Source: an uncultured Flavobacteriales bacterium (GTDB lineage Bacteria; Bacteroidota; Bacteroidia; Flavobacteriales_D; Crocinitomicaceae). Taken from it: DNA of 36,076 nt. Shown here piece after piece: positions 1 to 8,243 of the stretch (position 1 is its first letter; every line of letters starts with the position of its first letter). The notes beneath the pieces were generated by a model that was not told where the DNA came from, ran no database searches, and was given only the letters and a program-made list of their open reading frames with translations. The stretch lies in contig CAIOSO010000111.1 of NCBI GenBank assembly GCA_903860985.1, positions 1 through 36,076 of the forward strand, written 5' to 3'. The translations under genes were made by a program, and so were the position numbers.

Positions 1-1
1 G

Positions 2-1363
2 AATCTTTCTAACGGCAACAATGAAATTACTTTAACCGTCACCAACGCTTGTGGAACAGACACGAAAACCGTTTATGTGAAGTTCGAAGAATGCCTTGCA
101 CCAGTTGTGAGTATCAGTAGTCCAATGACAACAAACACCTCGGTAACCAATGCGAGTTTCAATTTCACCGGAATGATTCAGAACATCGGAAATGGACAAG
201 GAATCAGTTTAACCTTGAACGGTAACATCATACCAAATGCTAGTTTCGCGAATGGACAAATTTCGGCCAACTTAAATTTAACGAACGGAGTGAATCAAAT
301 TGTTTTATCCGCGGTGAATAATTGTGGATCAGATAGTCAAACAACGAGCATTACCTTTAACCCATGTATTCCGCCTGTTGTGAGCATTCAAAATCCATTA
401 GATTTATTTTACGGGGTAAATAGTCCGATTTTTCCTTTCCAAGCGACAGTGTTGAACATGTCAGGGACACAAGGAATCAACTTGTCGGTTGCCGGAAGTC
501 CAGTGAATACGTTTAACCTAGTCAACACTAATTTCACTTCGACATTAAACTTGCCAGAAGGAGTAAATGAAATTGTATTAACGGCAACCAATGCCTGCGG
601 AACATCCTCACAATCGCGCACGATTCGCTACCAAAGCTGTATTCCTCCGGTAGTGAACATTACCACTGATCCAAGTTCTGGAAGCACGACAAATGCCACA
701 AACCTCAATTTTACGGCAGGCGTGACAAACTTTGCACCAAGCACCATCATTCAGTTAATGTTAAATGGAATCAACCTGACAAATTTCAGTAATTTGAATG
801 GCGCAATCAGTACAAATTTGACGCTTGTCTCAGGAAGCAACGAGGTGATTTTAACGGCGATTAGCGCATGTGGTTCGGATTCAAAATCCTACCTCATCAC
901 CTTTGACGATGGAAGTCAAAACGGAGGATCAGGAAATTCAGATGGAATGAAGCAACAGAATAATCAACAGCCAACACAGAACAAAACAACTGGACAACAA
1001 GGACAAGCGCCAACGAATCCAGTAAAACCAACTTCTACGCCGACGCCACCTGCAAAACCGGTAAGCACACCGCAACCCGTTAAGCCAACTACAACACCCG
1101 CACCGGCGAAACCAGCAACCACTACTCCACCGCCGCCACCAGCCGCGAAACCAACAACACCTGCACCATCAGCTGCGAAACCAACGTCAACTACACCGCC
1201 ACCACCTCCACCAACGCCTAAACCGACAACAACGGCTAAACCGGGTGCTACTCCTGCAAAGCCAACTTCAACAACAGCACCAGCCAAACCGACATCAACT
1301 CCGCCACCGCCACCAGCAAAACCGGCTCCAACAAAAGAAACCACTACTACAGGTGGGGGATAA
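2..1363 (+). CDS. Large repetitive surface/secreted protein, 3' part only (5' end outside window)
   Basis: The reading frame is open from base 2, so the start lies left of the window; the GTG at 77 is internal. About 300 visible residues form beta-rich, Ig-like repeats, each beginning with a C-x-x-P-V-V-S/N-I block and ending with T/S-A-C-G-S/T-D/S before the next. Conserved Cys codons sit at 92, 365 and 638, an exact 91-codon period. After residue about 285 (counted from 77) comes a Gln/Asn-rich linker and then a long Pro/Thr/Ala/Lys tail of AKPT-like units, which could span the cell wall or surface layer. I see no T9SS sorting domain in this frame. The annotated stop follows a G5 run, and the sequence downstream in another frame still reads like the protein tail (see findings), so the natural C-terminus may be longer. 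The function is probably adhesin-like, by inference only. Confidence 0.75.
   Translation, partial: NLSNGNNEITLTVTNACGTDTKTVYVKFEECLAPVVSISSPMTTNTSVTNASFNFTGMIQNIGNGQGISLTLNGNIIPNASFANGQISANLNLTNGVNQIVLSAVNNCGSDSQTTSITFNPCIPPVVSIQNPLDLFYGVNSPIFPFQATVLNMSGTQGINLSVAGSPVNTFNLVNTNFTSTLNLPEGVNEIVLTATNACGTSSQSRTIRYQSCIPPVVNITTDPSSGSTTNATNLNFTAGVTNFAPSTIIQLMLNGINLTNFSNLNGAISTNLTLVSGSNEVILTAISACGSDSKSYLITFDDGSQNGGSGNSDGMKQQNNQQPTQNKTTGQQGQAPTNPVKPTSTPTPPAKPVSTPQPVKPTTTPAPAKPATTTPPPPPAAKPTTPAPSAAKPTSTTPPPPPPTPKPTTTAKPGATPAKPTSTTAPAKPTSTPPPPPAKPAPTKETTTTGGG
92..910 (+). repeat. Three tandem 273-bp coding repeats (91 codons each)
   Basis: The Cys-(x)-x-Pro-Val-Val motif recurs with its Cys codon at 92, 365 and 638, exactly 273 bp apart, and the Asn/Ser-Ala-Cys-Gly block recurs at matching distances. 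The end of a further copy is visible in bases 2-91. DNA identity between copies is clearly lower than the conservation of spacing and key residues, so these are old repeats, not a recent slippage product. Confidence 0.8.
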
Positions 1364-1431
1364 ACAATCAATGGGACAATAGCGTCCACAAAATCAAACA
1401 AATTCGTTAACAGCGAAAGGTGGAACGACAC

Positions 1432-1463
1432 AAAAAGGAGGAGGCAAATAAGCCTCCTTTTTT
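1432..1463 (+). terminator. Intrinsic terminator after the repeat protein
   Basis: The arms GGAGGC (1440-1445) and GCCTCC (1452-1457) form a perfect 6-bp stem with loop AAATAA. The stem is extended by A/T and G-T pairs and followed by a run of T. It sits about 70 bp past the annotated stop. Confidence 0.8.
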
Positions 1464-1526
1464 ATTGATGTTTAGTAGCGAAATTGATGAATTCTTGCTA
1501 TATTCGCAATCTCAAATTTTAGTGAA

Positions 1527-3758
1527 ATGGCAATTATCGGAAAAATACGGTCGAAATCAGGATTACTTGTTGGAATTGTAGGGCTTGCCTTGGCAACCTT
1601 TATTTTATCAGATTACCAACATTTATTGGGTATAAATGAAGGTCAATATGGCATAGGTACAGTCTATGGTGAAAAAGTGGACCCCAAAGAATATACAGTA
1701 GCAAGTACAAAATTCCAAGAGCAGGGTCGCAATCAAGCGGCACAAGCAAACAAAGAATTTACGGATGCTGATATGGAGTCAGCTCTAGATAATAGTTGGA
1801 ATTATTTAGTGGATTCCACCATTTTAAGTAAAGAATATGCTGCCTTAGGGATCTCTGTTTCTGAACGAGAGTTCAATGCCTATTTGTTAGCAACAGACGG
1901 ATTCAATATCATTCAAGATTTAAATCAATTCTTTGTGGATTCGTTAACTGGCGTTGTTTCTCCACAATCGATGGTAGAAGGAAGAAAAAAACTTCAATCA
2001 ACACTTACAAAATTAAAAACGAGCAAAGAGCCTCAAGCGGTTCAACAATGGAATGGAACGAAACAATACTACACGGATTCCAGAAAGCGTGAAAAATACT
2101 TTGGATTGTTAGACCAAGCTGCTTATGTGACAAACCTTGAAGCAGAGGACAAATATTATGCGGCAAAGGAAACGAAATCTATTTCGTTTTTATTCCGTCC
2201 ATATTCAGATATCGCAGATGCCAATATTAAGGTATCAGAAAAAGAATTAGAAGCGTATTACGAAGAGCACAAAAGCGATAAAAAATATGCCATTCGTTCT
2301 TCATCCCGTGAAGTGAAGGTGTTTGATGTTGTGGTTGCTCCATCGAAAGCAGATACAAATAACATGAATAAGGCGTTAAATACATTGAAAGCAGGATTCA
2401 TCACTTCAACGAATGATTCGATGTATGTATTGAGAAACAGTGATGTGAAAGTTTATTTTAACAACAAACGATCTACCGCGGTTCCAGAAGGAAACCCGAA
2501 ATCTAACCAATACCAAACATACCCGATATCCTACGATACAATTTTCAAATTAGCAGCTATTGGACAAGTAGTAGGTCCATACGCGATGAAAGAAAACATG
2601 GTGATTTCAAAAGTTATTGGCTTTACTCCTTCACGATTGAAAGCTAGGCATATCTTACTTTCAACAGGTGGTTCTAAGGATGCAAAAGTCATTGATGCAA
2701 AACGTAAAACAGCGGATAGCTTATTAAAAGTGATCAACAAGGATAACTTTGTCGCGCTTTCAGATAAATTCTCCGATGATACACAGTCGAAGAAAGCTGG
2801 CGGGGTAATCGATAACTTCTTAGAGGGTGATATGGTTCCAGAATTTGGGGCTTATTGTGCTACAGCTCCGCTAAATAAATTTGGCGTTGTGAAAACGGAA
2901 TTTGGTTTTCACATTGTAGAAGTAATGGAAAGAGATGCAACGAAATTCCCTGTTTTAGCCTCGATTTCGAAACAATTTAAAGCATCAGAAGAGACCATTA
3001 GTAACAAGGAGAGTGAAATCAATAATATCCTTTACAAATTGGATCGTAAAATTGGTAAAACAGCTGACCTTTTAAAGAAAGTGAGTGTATTTGATACCAT
3101 CGTTCGTCAAGCGAACTATGTATCTAGATCAATTTTGCTAGAAGATAAAGCTCCGAAAACATACGGATTTTCCACATCCATGGCCTCTGATAAAATTTTA
3201 GAGCTAGCTTACAGTGAAGGTGTTGAAGTTGGTTCTTTAACTTCTTACCCTATCAAAGATAAAGACAAGTACATCATCGGAATGGTAAGTTCAATGAAAG
3301 AAGAAGGCGAACCTACTTTTGAAAATGTGAAAGCTCAAATGGAAAGCGAACTTATTATCGAGAAAAAAGCAAAACGATTCATGAACCAAATGTCAAAAGG
3401 TAATTCATTGAAATCAGTAGCGAAAAAATGTAACTTGGTGGTACAAAATGCTGAAATCACCTTTGCAAATCCGCAAATTGCTAATGTTGGATACGAACCG
3501 GAAATCATTGGGATGCTATTCTCTACGGTGATGAAAGATGGAAAACGCACCTTGCCGTTAAAAGGAAAAAGTGGCGTGTACATGGTGCAGGTTTTAAAAA
3601 CCACCAAGGCACCTGCTAGCACCTCTTTTAAAGTTGAGCGCGATGAAATGACAAAAACACTGAAAGGTTCTTTCCAAGGACAAGCAATTGGAGCCTTGAG
3701 AAAAACAGCTGCAGTCATTGACAACCGTAAATTAAATGAACTAAGATTACGCTTGTAA
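1527..3758 (+). CDS. PpiD/SurA-type periplasmic peptidyl-prolyl isomerase
   Basis: This is a 743-residue membrane-anchored foldase. An N-terminal hydrophobic helix (about residues 12-29, preceded by basic residues) anchors it in the inner membrane. A SurA-N-like helical region follows. A parvulin (PpiC) domain lies at about residues 370-466, with the typical KARHILL opening, the D-x-S-x-D-x-x-S/T-K-K-x-G-G segment and the closing F-G-F-H-I-V-E-V strand. The length and order match Bacteroidota PpiD-like proteins, which help newly exported proteins fold. ATG 1527 starts directly at the conserved basic/hydrophobic anchor. It is followed 19 bp downstream by the folate gene and may be co-transcribed with it. 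The paralogue type (PpiD versus SurA) is the main uncertainty. Confidence 0.9.
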   Translation: MAIIGKIRSKSGLLVGIVGLALATFILSDYQHLLGINEGQYGIGTVYGEKVDPKEYTVASTKFQEQGRNQAAQANKEFTDADMESALDNSWNYLVDSTILSKEYAALGISVSEREFNAYLLATDGFNIIQDLNQFFVDSLTGVVSPQSMVEGRKKLQSTLTKLKTSKEPQAVQQWNGTKQYYTDSRKREKYFGLLDQAAYVTNLEAEDKYYAAKETKSISFLFRPYSDIADANIKVSEKELEAYYEEHKSDKKYAIRSSSREVKVFDVVVAPSKADTNNMNKALNTLKAGFITSTNDSMYVLRNSDVKVYFNNKRSTAVPEGNPKSNQYQTYPISYDTIFKLAAIGQVVGPYAMKENMVISKVIGFTPSRLKARHILLSTGGSKDAKVIDAKRKTADSLLKVINKDNFVALSDKFSDDTQSKKAGGVIDNFLEGDMVPEFGAYCATAPLNKFGVVKTEFGFHIVEVMERDATKFPVLASISKQFKASEETISNKESEINNILYKLDRKIGKTADLLKKVSVFDTIVRQANYVSRSILLEDKAPKTYGFSTSMASDKILELAYSEGVEVGSLTSYPIKDKDKYIIGMVSSMKEEGEPTFENVKAQMESELIIEKKAKRFMNQMSKGNSLKSVAKKCNLVVQNAEITFANPQIANVGYEPEIIGMLFSTVMKDGKRTLPLKGKSGVYMVQVLKTTKAPASTSFKVERDEMTKTLKGSFQGQAIGALRKTAAVIDNRKLNELRLRL

Positions 3759-3777
3759 TCCTATTATTGATTTTTTG

Positions 3778-4344
3778 ATGCTCAAATCGGAAATCAGATC
3801 CTTTTATAAGAAAAAAAGATCCGGCCTAAGTCCATACGAAATTTCAAGAATCTCATCGCAAGTCCTAGCACTTGTGATGGATTCTTTTTCGTTTAAGGAT
3901 CAATACGTGAGCTTGTATTTACCCATCGAAAAACAACAAGAAATCAATACCTACCCACTGCTTGAAGAAATCATTCTACAAGGCGGAAAACCCGTTCTAT
4001 CCAAATCAAATTTTTCGGATCTTAGCTTAAGCTTATTTCTGTACGAGCAAGCTAGCCAACTTACGTTAAGTGAGCATGGCATACCTGAACCAAAGGATGG
4101 GCAAGAGATTAGTGTAAAAGCGTTAGATATAGTTTTTGTGCCGCTTTTGGGAATCAATGAGCAAGGACATCGGGTTGGATACGGAAAAGGATTCTATGAT
4201 CGCTTGCTTTCCGATTGCAAGCCAGATTGTCTATTCATTGGCCTTAACCTCTTCGATGAAAGGATAGAGATTAGTGACTTACATCCAAACGATATTCCCT
4301 TGCATCTTTGTTTTACGCCAAGCGGAATGTATGATTTCAGATAA
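3778..4344 (+). CDS. 5-formyltetrahydrofolate cyclo-ligase (MTHFS, YgfA/FAU family)
   Basis: The product is 188 residues, normal for the family. It converts 5-formyl-THF to 5,10-methenyl-THF with ATP in the cytoplasm. Visible signatures are the basic N-terminus (K-x-x-x-R-S-Y/F-x-K-K-R), the Y-L-P-I-E-K-Q-Q-E-I strand, and the family hallmark near residues 133-147, a V-P-L-L-G-x-x-x-x-G-x-R-x-G-Y-G-K-G-F-Y-D-R motif. An upstream in-frame TTG at 3775 is only one codon earlier; ATG 3778 is preferred. The 3' end overlaps the small membrane-protein gene by 14 bp. Confidence 0.9.
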   Translation: MLKSEIRSFYKKKRSGLSPYEISRISSQVLALVMDSFSFKDQYVSLYLPIEKQQEINTYPLLEEIILQGGKPVLSKSNFSDLSLSLFLYEQASQLTLSEHGIPEPKDGQEISVKALDIVFVPLLGINEQGHRVGYGKGFYDRLLSDCKPDCLFIGLNLFDERIEISDLHPNDIPLHLCFTPSGMYDFR

Positions 4345-4498
4345 AAAACTTCAAGGCAGGTTTCATTTGTTGGCTATTTTTCTCATACCAGCAAACATGA
4401 TGGCTATTTTCCTCTCCAATAGTTGGTGGATGGAAATCCTGATTCATGCAGGATCTGTACTGCTCGTTATTTTTGCTTTGAGGAAGAAGAAGGAATAA
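4331..4498 (+). CDS. Small hypothetical membrane protein (55 aa)
   Basis: An ATG at 4331 inside the end of the folate gene opens a 55-codon frame. It encodes a basic N-terminus, two hydrophobic stretches (about residues 11-27 and 32-50) and a K/E-rich tail (RKKKE). The overlap with the upstream gene suggests translational coupling. Its last 32 bp overlap, in antisense, the 3' end of the minus-strand DUF4920 gene. Two membrane helices with a positive C-terminus look like a real small membrane protein, but I recognise no family. Confidence 0.55.
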   Translation: MISDKKLQGRFHLLAIFLIPANMMAIFLSNSWWMEILIHAGSVLLVIFALRKKKE

Positions 4499-4952
4499 GT
4501 ACTCCGTCCGCTTGAAAATTCAATTCAATTTTCGGAGAAACGATTTTGTCTATTTCCGATTGTGGCGCATGACCGTCCTCTAAAAAATGTTTCTGCAATT
4601 CAATAGAAATCGTATCGTAATAAGCTGTTCCGTGGAAATAGGCTACGTTACCTGTTTCTGTTTTTGGTGGAATACCAAAATGGTCTTTAAAGCGAATACG
4701 CAATAAATCACCGTCTTCTTTTTTCACATTAACCCAACAACCAGCACTTTGACAAACATTCACGATGGGAGCAGAAAATGTGAAGGTATCTTGTTGTGGA
4801 TTCTGGTTGAATTGCTTCACCATTTCATCCATTGAAATCGCTTTTTCACTATCAACCGCTGTAGGTCCATAATGTTTGAACGCTTCCTTCTCTGTTCCAC
4901 AACTTTGAAGTATTAATCCAATGCTTAAAATCGATGCGAAATACGTTCTCAT
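4467..4952 (-). CDS. DUF4920-like exported lipoprotein
   Basis: This 161-residue protein begins with a lipoprotein signal: a short hydrophobic stretch, then L-Q-S-C with Cys18 as the probable lipidated residue. The mature part has a small beta-rich domain with the block V-C-Q-S-A-G-C-W-V near residues 67-75, which is typical of the DUF4920 family (two Cys around a Gly/Ala turn, possibly metal- or redox-linked). The function is unknown. It is the second gene of a minus-strand pair: its ATG overlaps the stop of the 123-aa gene by 4 bases (4949-4952), a sign of translational coupling. The DUF assignment rests on motif memory. Confidence 0.7.
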   Translation of the reverse strand: MRTYFASILSIGLILQSCGTEKEAFKHYGPTAVDSEKAISMDEMVKQFNQNPQQDTFTFSAPIVNVCQSAGCWVNVKKEDGDLLRIRFKDHFGIPPKTETGNVAYFHGTAYYDTISIELQKHFLEDGHAPQSEIDKIVSPKIELNFQADGVLIPSSSSKQK

Positions 4953-5320
4953 TTTTCAAGGAAATTTTGATAGAAGTCTGCTAATTGGTATGATTTTCCA
5001 TCAACCAAAACTGTTTGAATTTGATTCGCAGATAAAAAACGTAAAATCACTCGACGAGATTCAGGTGTGTTAGAAACCATTTGAAACGTTGCAACGTGAT
5101 TTTTTGAATTAAACTCAACAAAGAAAAACGGCTCGTAATACTTTGCATAACTAGCCACATCTTCTGGAGTCAATTGACTAGGCAAAGTCACCTCGATTTT
5201 TCCCGAAATAACTCCTTCTTTCAACTGTTTAGATGAGGGACAATTAGCCGTGTTTGCCGTTTGTGCAAAAGAAATTGAACCCGTTAAAAAGAAAAGGATT
5301 CCAAAAAGTACATGTTTCAT
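4949..5320 (-). CDS. Small secreted protein of unknown function
   Basis: The product is 123 residues. It has a clear Sec signal peptide (K-H-V-L-F-G-I-L-F-F-L, cleavage probably after the S-F-A-Q motif near residue 20) and a mature domain of about 100 residues with alternating short strands and helices. One Cys is present near the mature N-terminus. I do not recognise a family. It is the first gene of a coupled pair with the DUF4920-like lipoprotein, so both probably act in the periplasm or at the cell surface. It diverges from rnhB with a 59-bp gap that must hold promoters for both directions; no clean consensus is visible there. Confidence 0.65.
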   Translation of the reverse strand: MKHVLFGILFFLTGSISFAQTANTANCPSSKQLKEGVISGKIEVTLPSQLTPEDVASYAKYYEPFFFVEFNSKNHVATFQMVSNTPESRRVILRFLSANQIQTVLVDGKSYQLADFYQNFLEK

Positions 5321-5379
5321 AGTGAGCCAGTTTAAATCTTATGTGCTAATCTACAAAATATTTCGCAATTTTGAATCCA

Positions 5380-5991
5380 ATGGCAAATTTATTAGCATAC
5401 TTTGAACTCGGACAAATTGAAGGAGGTTGCGATGAGGCTGGACGTGGATGTTTAAGCGGGCCAGTTGTTGCCGCAGCCGTCATTTTAGATCCCGAAAAGC
5501 CCATTTTAGGACTAAATGACTCCAAAAAAATCACAGAGAAAAATAGACTATTCCTGAGAGATCAAATATTAACAAACGCCCTAGCCTATGCAATTGGCAT
5601 CGTTTCTCACGAGGAAATTGATGAAATAAATATCCTCAATGCTAGTTTTTTGGCCATGCATCGTGCTGTTGACCAATTAACCATTAAGCCTAATTTTTTA
5701 CTGATAGATGGCAATCGCTTTAAAGCACATGCGGATATCCCTCATGCCTGTATTATAAAAGGCGATGGTAAATATCAATCCATAGCGGCAGCATCTATTT
5801 TAGCAAAAACGAAAAGGGATGAAATCATGGAATCTTTACATGAACTTTATCCTGTTTACCATTGGAACCAAAACAAAGGATATCCAACGATCGAACACCG
5901 AACAGCCATCGCTGCACATGGTCCAAGTCCGCATCACCGAATGACTTTTCGCTTACTCGCGGATAAAAGCCAATTGGAATTATTCGATTAA
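5380..5991 (+). CDS. rnhB: Ribonuclease HII
   Basis: This enzyme cuts RNA in RNA/DNA hybrids and removes misincorporated ribonucleotides. From ATG 5380 the product has 203 residues, normal for bacterial RNase HII. Visible hallmarks are G-C-D-E-A-G-R-G with the catalytic Asp18-Glu19, the L-N-D-S-K-K segment near 46-50, the L-I-D-G-N strand with Asp110, and I-A-A-A-S-I-L-A-K-T-x-R-D at about 135-147. The C-terminal Q-N-K-G-Y-x-T-x-E-H-R block is also typical. A TTG three codons upstream (5371) is possible, but ATG 5380 fits the family better. Confidence 0.96.
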   Translation: MANLLAYFELGQIEGGCDEAGRGCLSGPVVAAAVILDPEKPILGLNDSKKITEKNRLFLRDQILTNALAYAIGIVSHEEIDEINILNASFLAMHRAVDQLTIKPNFLLIDGNRFKAHADIPHACIIKGDGKYQSIAAASILAKTKRDEIMESLHELYPVYHWNQNKGYPTIEHRTAIAAHGPSPHHRMTFRLLADKSQLELFD

Positions 5992-6040
5992 ACATTCACT
6001 TGTTAATTTAAATCAATACCTCCTTTCTATTCACTCCGAA

Positions 6041-6068
6041 TTCAGGTTAAATTTGAAAAAAACCTGAA
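6041..6068. repeat. Inverted repeat touching the start codon of the 723-aa gene
   Basis: TTCAGGTT (6041-6048) and AACCTGAA (6061-6068) are perfect 8-bp inverted arms around a 12-nt spacer. The right arm ends one base before ATG 6069. The sequence TAAATTTG (6048-6055), a perfect Bacteroidota -7 match, lies between and partly in the arms. It may be an operator, a translation-blocking hairpin, or a weak end for rnhB; there is no T-run. Confidence 0.5.
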
Positions 6069-8240
6069 ATGATTAAACGTACTCTTCTTGCCGTTCTCAG
6101 TATCCTCATTATCATGTGGATTGGTTTTGTTTCATATGACCTGCTACATCAAGAAAATACGCAGAATTTCAGAAGTTACTTTCAAGAAGCTGATGGTGCT
6201 GTTTGGGCAATCCATCAACCCAATGAAGTGAATTGGGACGACCATAGCATTCAAACCATTTCTCTCAATCAATCCCTCTATTCATCCTTGTCGCAACGAA
6301 TAACGGAACCTTGTTCCTTTATTTTTAGTTCTCGTAAAGTGTTGTTCCTACTCGAAAAAAGAAATTCATGGTCGAGTAAAGAAATTCAAGCGCTCTTCAA
6401 AAACGGCCTTTTTCCTTTTGAAATCGGGAAACTGAATTCCTTCGAATACGGGAAGCTACATGGAATTTTTAAAGGGAATCAGTTGTTGATTTACCAAGAT
6501 GAATTACCCAAATCCAGTGGTTTTTCTTTTCAAATGGACACAAAATCAAGCCTGAGTCGACTGTATCTTTCTTCGGAAAAGAATGGACTTCGCGTGAGTG
6601 ACATGTATATTAAAAAAGGACGCATTTATACCTATACAAAAAGCTATACGGGTAAGAATCAAATTAAAGAAATTGATGACAGAAGAATTTTCTCCCCCTT
6701 TGTTCCTGCAAACATCGATAGCTATTCATTTTATGAAAAATCCTATTTAACACAAGTTGATCCCGTTTTTGCAAATTCCATTTTTTCAAAGCAAATGATT
6801 TCTAATGGGGTCGTGTTTGTTTCTAAGGATAAGCAAAATGCTGCGATTTTTGACTACCAGGAAGATTATAGTCCAATCGATATTTTAAATGAACACTTAC
6901 AACTGGAGGGGTCAAACGAAATAAGCGCCGAATATAAGCACGTCCGTTTCTCTAGATTCTTGGAGGAGAGAACGGATAGCACATCGCTTCAAACCACGCT
7001 TCATGTAGCCTTGATCGATGGATTTGCCGTAGTGTCCACATCCAAAGAATTTCTTGATTATGTGATCTCTGAAGCAGAACTCGCTAACACCCTTTCTCAA
7101 GATGAAAAACGCATGACGCTAACCTATGGCTACCTACCGAGAAAAGTTGCCCATCGACAAGTGTCCAAATCGAAACAAGAGTCGATTAGCGTATATGGCA
7201 AAAAAATGGTGGAGACGAGTTGCCGTATGATTGATCTTGTCGACCGAAAGGAAAATCAGAAAATAAAAGATTATTTCGTGATGAATCCGGGTGCGCGCGT
7301 CATAGACTTTGCTGCCTTTCCGGAAAGAGGAAATGTCATTACATTGACCGAAAATCACCAATTAATTGGATACATCAATGGATTGAAAAAATGGGAGAAA
7401 CCTTGTCCGCAAGAAGTGATTTCCATGCAACTTATTCATGTTGGTCAAACCTACGTAGCGATTCAATTTGCCACAGAAAGCCAACTATTTGATCGCACAG
7501 GCCGTCTTGTTTTTCGTATGTCCAACCAAAAGAATTGTCCTACGGTAGCATACCAACTAAAAAATAAACTTGAATTTGTTGTGGCCAACACAGAGAAAAA
7601 CATTCAATTATTGAACGAACAAGCAGCGGTGATGAAGACATTCCAAGTCATTGGCAACATCAAACAATTGGAAACGACTTCTCAAGTGAAAAAACCGACA
7701 CTTGGCGTTTTGACATCTTCCATGTACTATACGATCGACTTGGAAAAACGAAAAACATTAACCAAGATTTCCGTTGACAGCACCTACCATTTAATCAATA
7801 CAGGCATTGAATTAATTCCGATTTCCGTCAAGAATGCAAGTTTAACAATGATGAAAAATGGAAAGGCAACACAATTTCCAATAAAAAACAACGTTAAACT
7901 GCTCGGTTCCTATGTGCTAAACAAAGAAGTTGTTTTCGTGTTAACAAGAGGGAAAGAACTGTATGCCTATCAGCAAAACGGAAAGATACTTTGGGAAAAA
8001 ACATTGCCTGCACAAGAAATCACATCAATGAGTCTCCAAAGCTCTAAACAGGGAATACCCTTACTTTGCGTGTTGGATGGACTTGAAAATGAATTATATA
8101 TTTTAGATCAATACGGACGAGCTAATGACCAAAATGACAAACATGGGGAAACGAAAGTACAAGTAAGTTCTTTTGGTTCGAATGCCTATTCGATTACCAC
8201 CTTTTTAGGTTCTTATATCATCCAATACACCAAACAATAA
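6069..8240 (+). CDS. Hypothetical membrane-anchored protein (723 aa), possible beta-propeller
   Basis: I do not recognise a named family. The N-terminus is basic and then hydrophobic (about residues 5-23), giving a signal anchor with the bulk of the protein outside the cytoplasm. The first half (to about 400) is mixed and vaguely recalls DUF3352-like proteins. The second half (about 410-723) is dominated by beta strands, with recurring units in which a D/N-G or T-G-R turn is followed by a hydrophobic strand (for example near N-G-L-K-K-W, R-T-G-R-L-V-F, N-G-K-I-L-W-E). This resembles PQQ/WD-type propeller blades. The gene ends 3 bp before the OmpA/TSP3 gene, so the two are almost certainly one operon. 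The product may link the inner membrane or periplasm to that outer-membrane protein; this is inference. Confidence 0.75.
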   Translation: MIKRTLLAVLSILIIMWIGFVSYDLLHQENTQNFRSYFQEADGAVWAIHQPNEVNWDDHSIQTISLNQSLYSSLSQRITEPCSFIFSSRKVLFLLEKRNSWSSKEIQALFKNGLFPFEIGKLNSFEYGKLHGIFKGNQLLIYQDELPKSSGFSFQMDTKSSLSRLYLSSEKNGLRVSDMYIKKGRIYTYTKSYTGKNQIKEIDDRRIFSPFVPANIDSYSFYEKSYLTQVDPVFANSIFSKQMISNGVVFVSKDKQNAAIFDYQEDYSPIDILNEHLQLEGSNEISAEYKHVRFSRFLEERTDSTSLQTTLHVALIDGFAVVSTSKEFLDYVISEAELANTLSQDEKRMTLTYGYLPRKVAHRQVSKSKQESISVYGKKMVETSCRMIDLVDRKENQKIKDYFVMNPGARVIDFAAFPERGNVITLTENHQLIGYINGLKKWEKPCPQEVISMQLIHVGQTYVAIQFATESQLFDRTGRLVFRMSNQKNCPTVAYQLKNKLEFVVANTEKNIQLLNEQAAVMKTFQVIGNIKQLETTSQVKKPTLGVLTSSMYYTIDLEKRKTLTKISVDSTYHLINTGIELIPISVKNASLTMMKNGKATQFPIKNNVKLLGSYVLNKEVVFVLTRGKELYAYQQNGKILWEKTLPAQEITSMSLQSSKQGIPLLCVLDGLENELYILDQYGRANDQNDKHGETKVQVSSFGSNAYSITTFLGSYIIQYTKQ

Positions 8241-8243
8241 ACT

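Noticed and set aside
964..1431. Long minus-strand ORF rich in Gly and Val
   Set aside because: It is the complement of the proline/threonine/alanine/lysine repeats of the plus-strand gene; its composition is a mirror of CCN/ACN/GCN/AAA codons and no domain is present.
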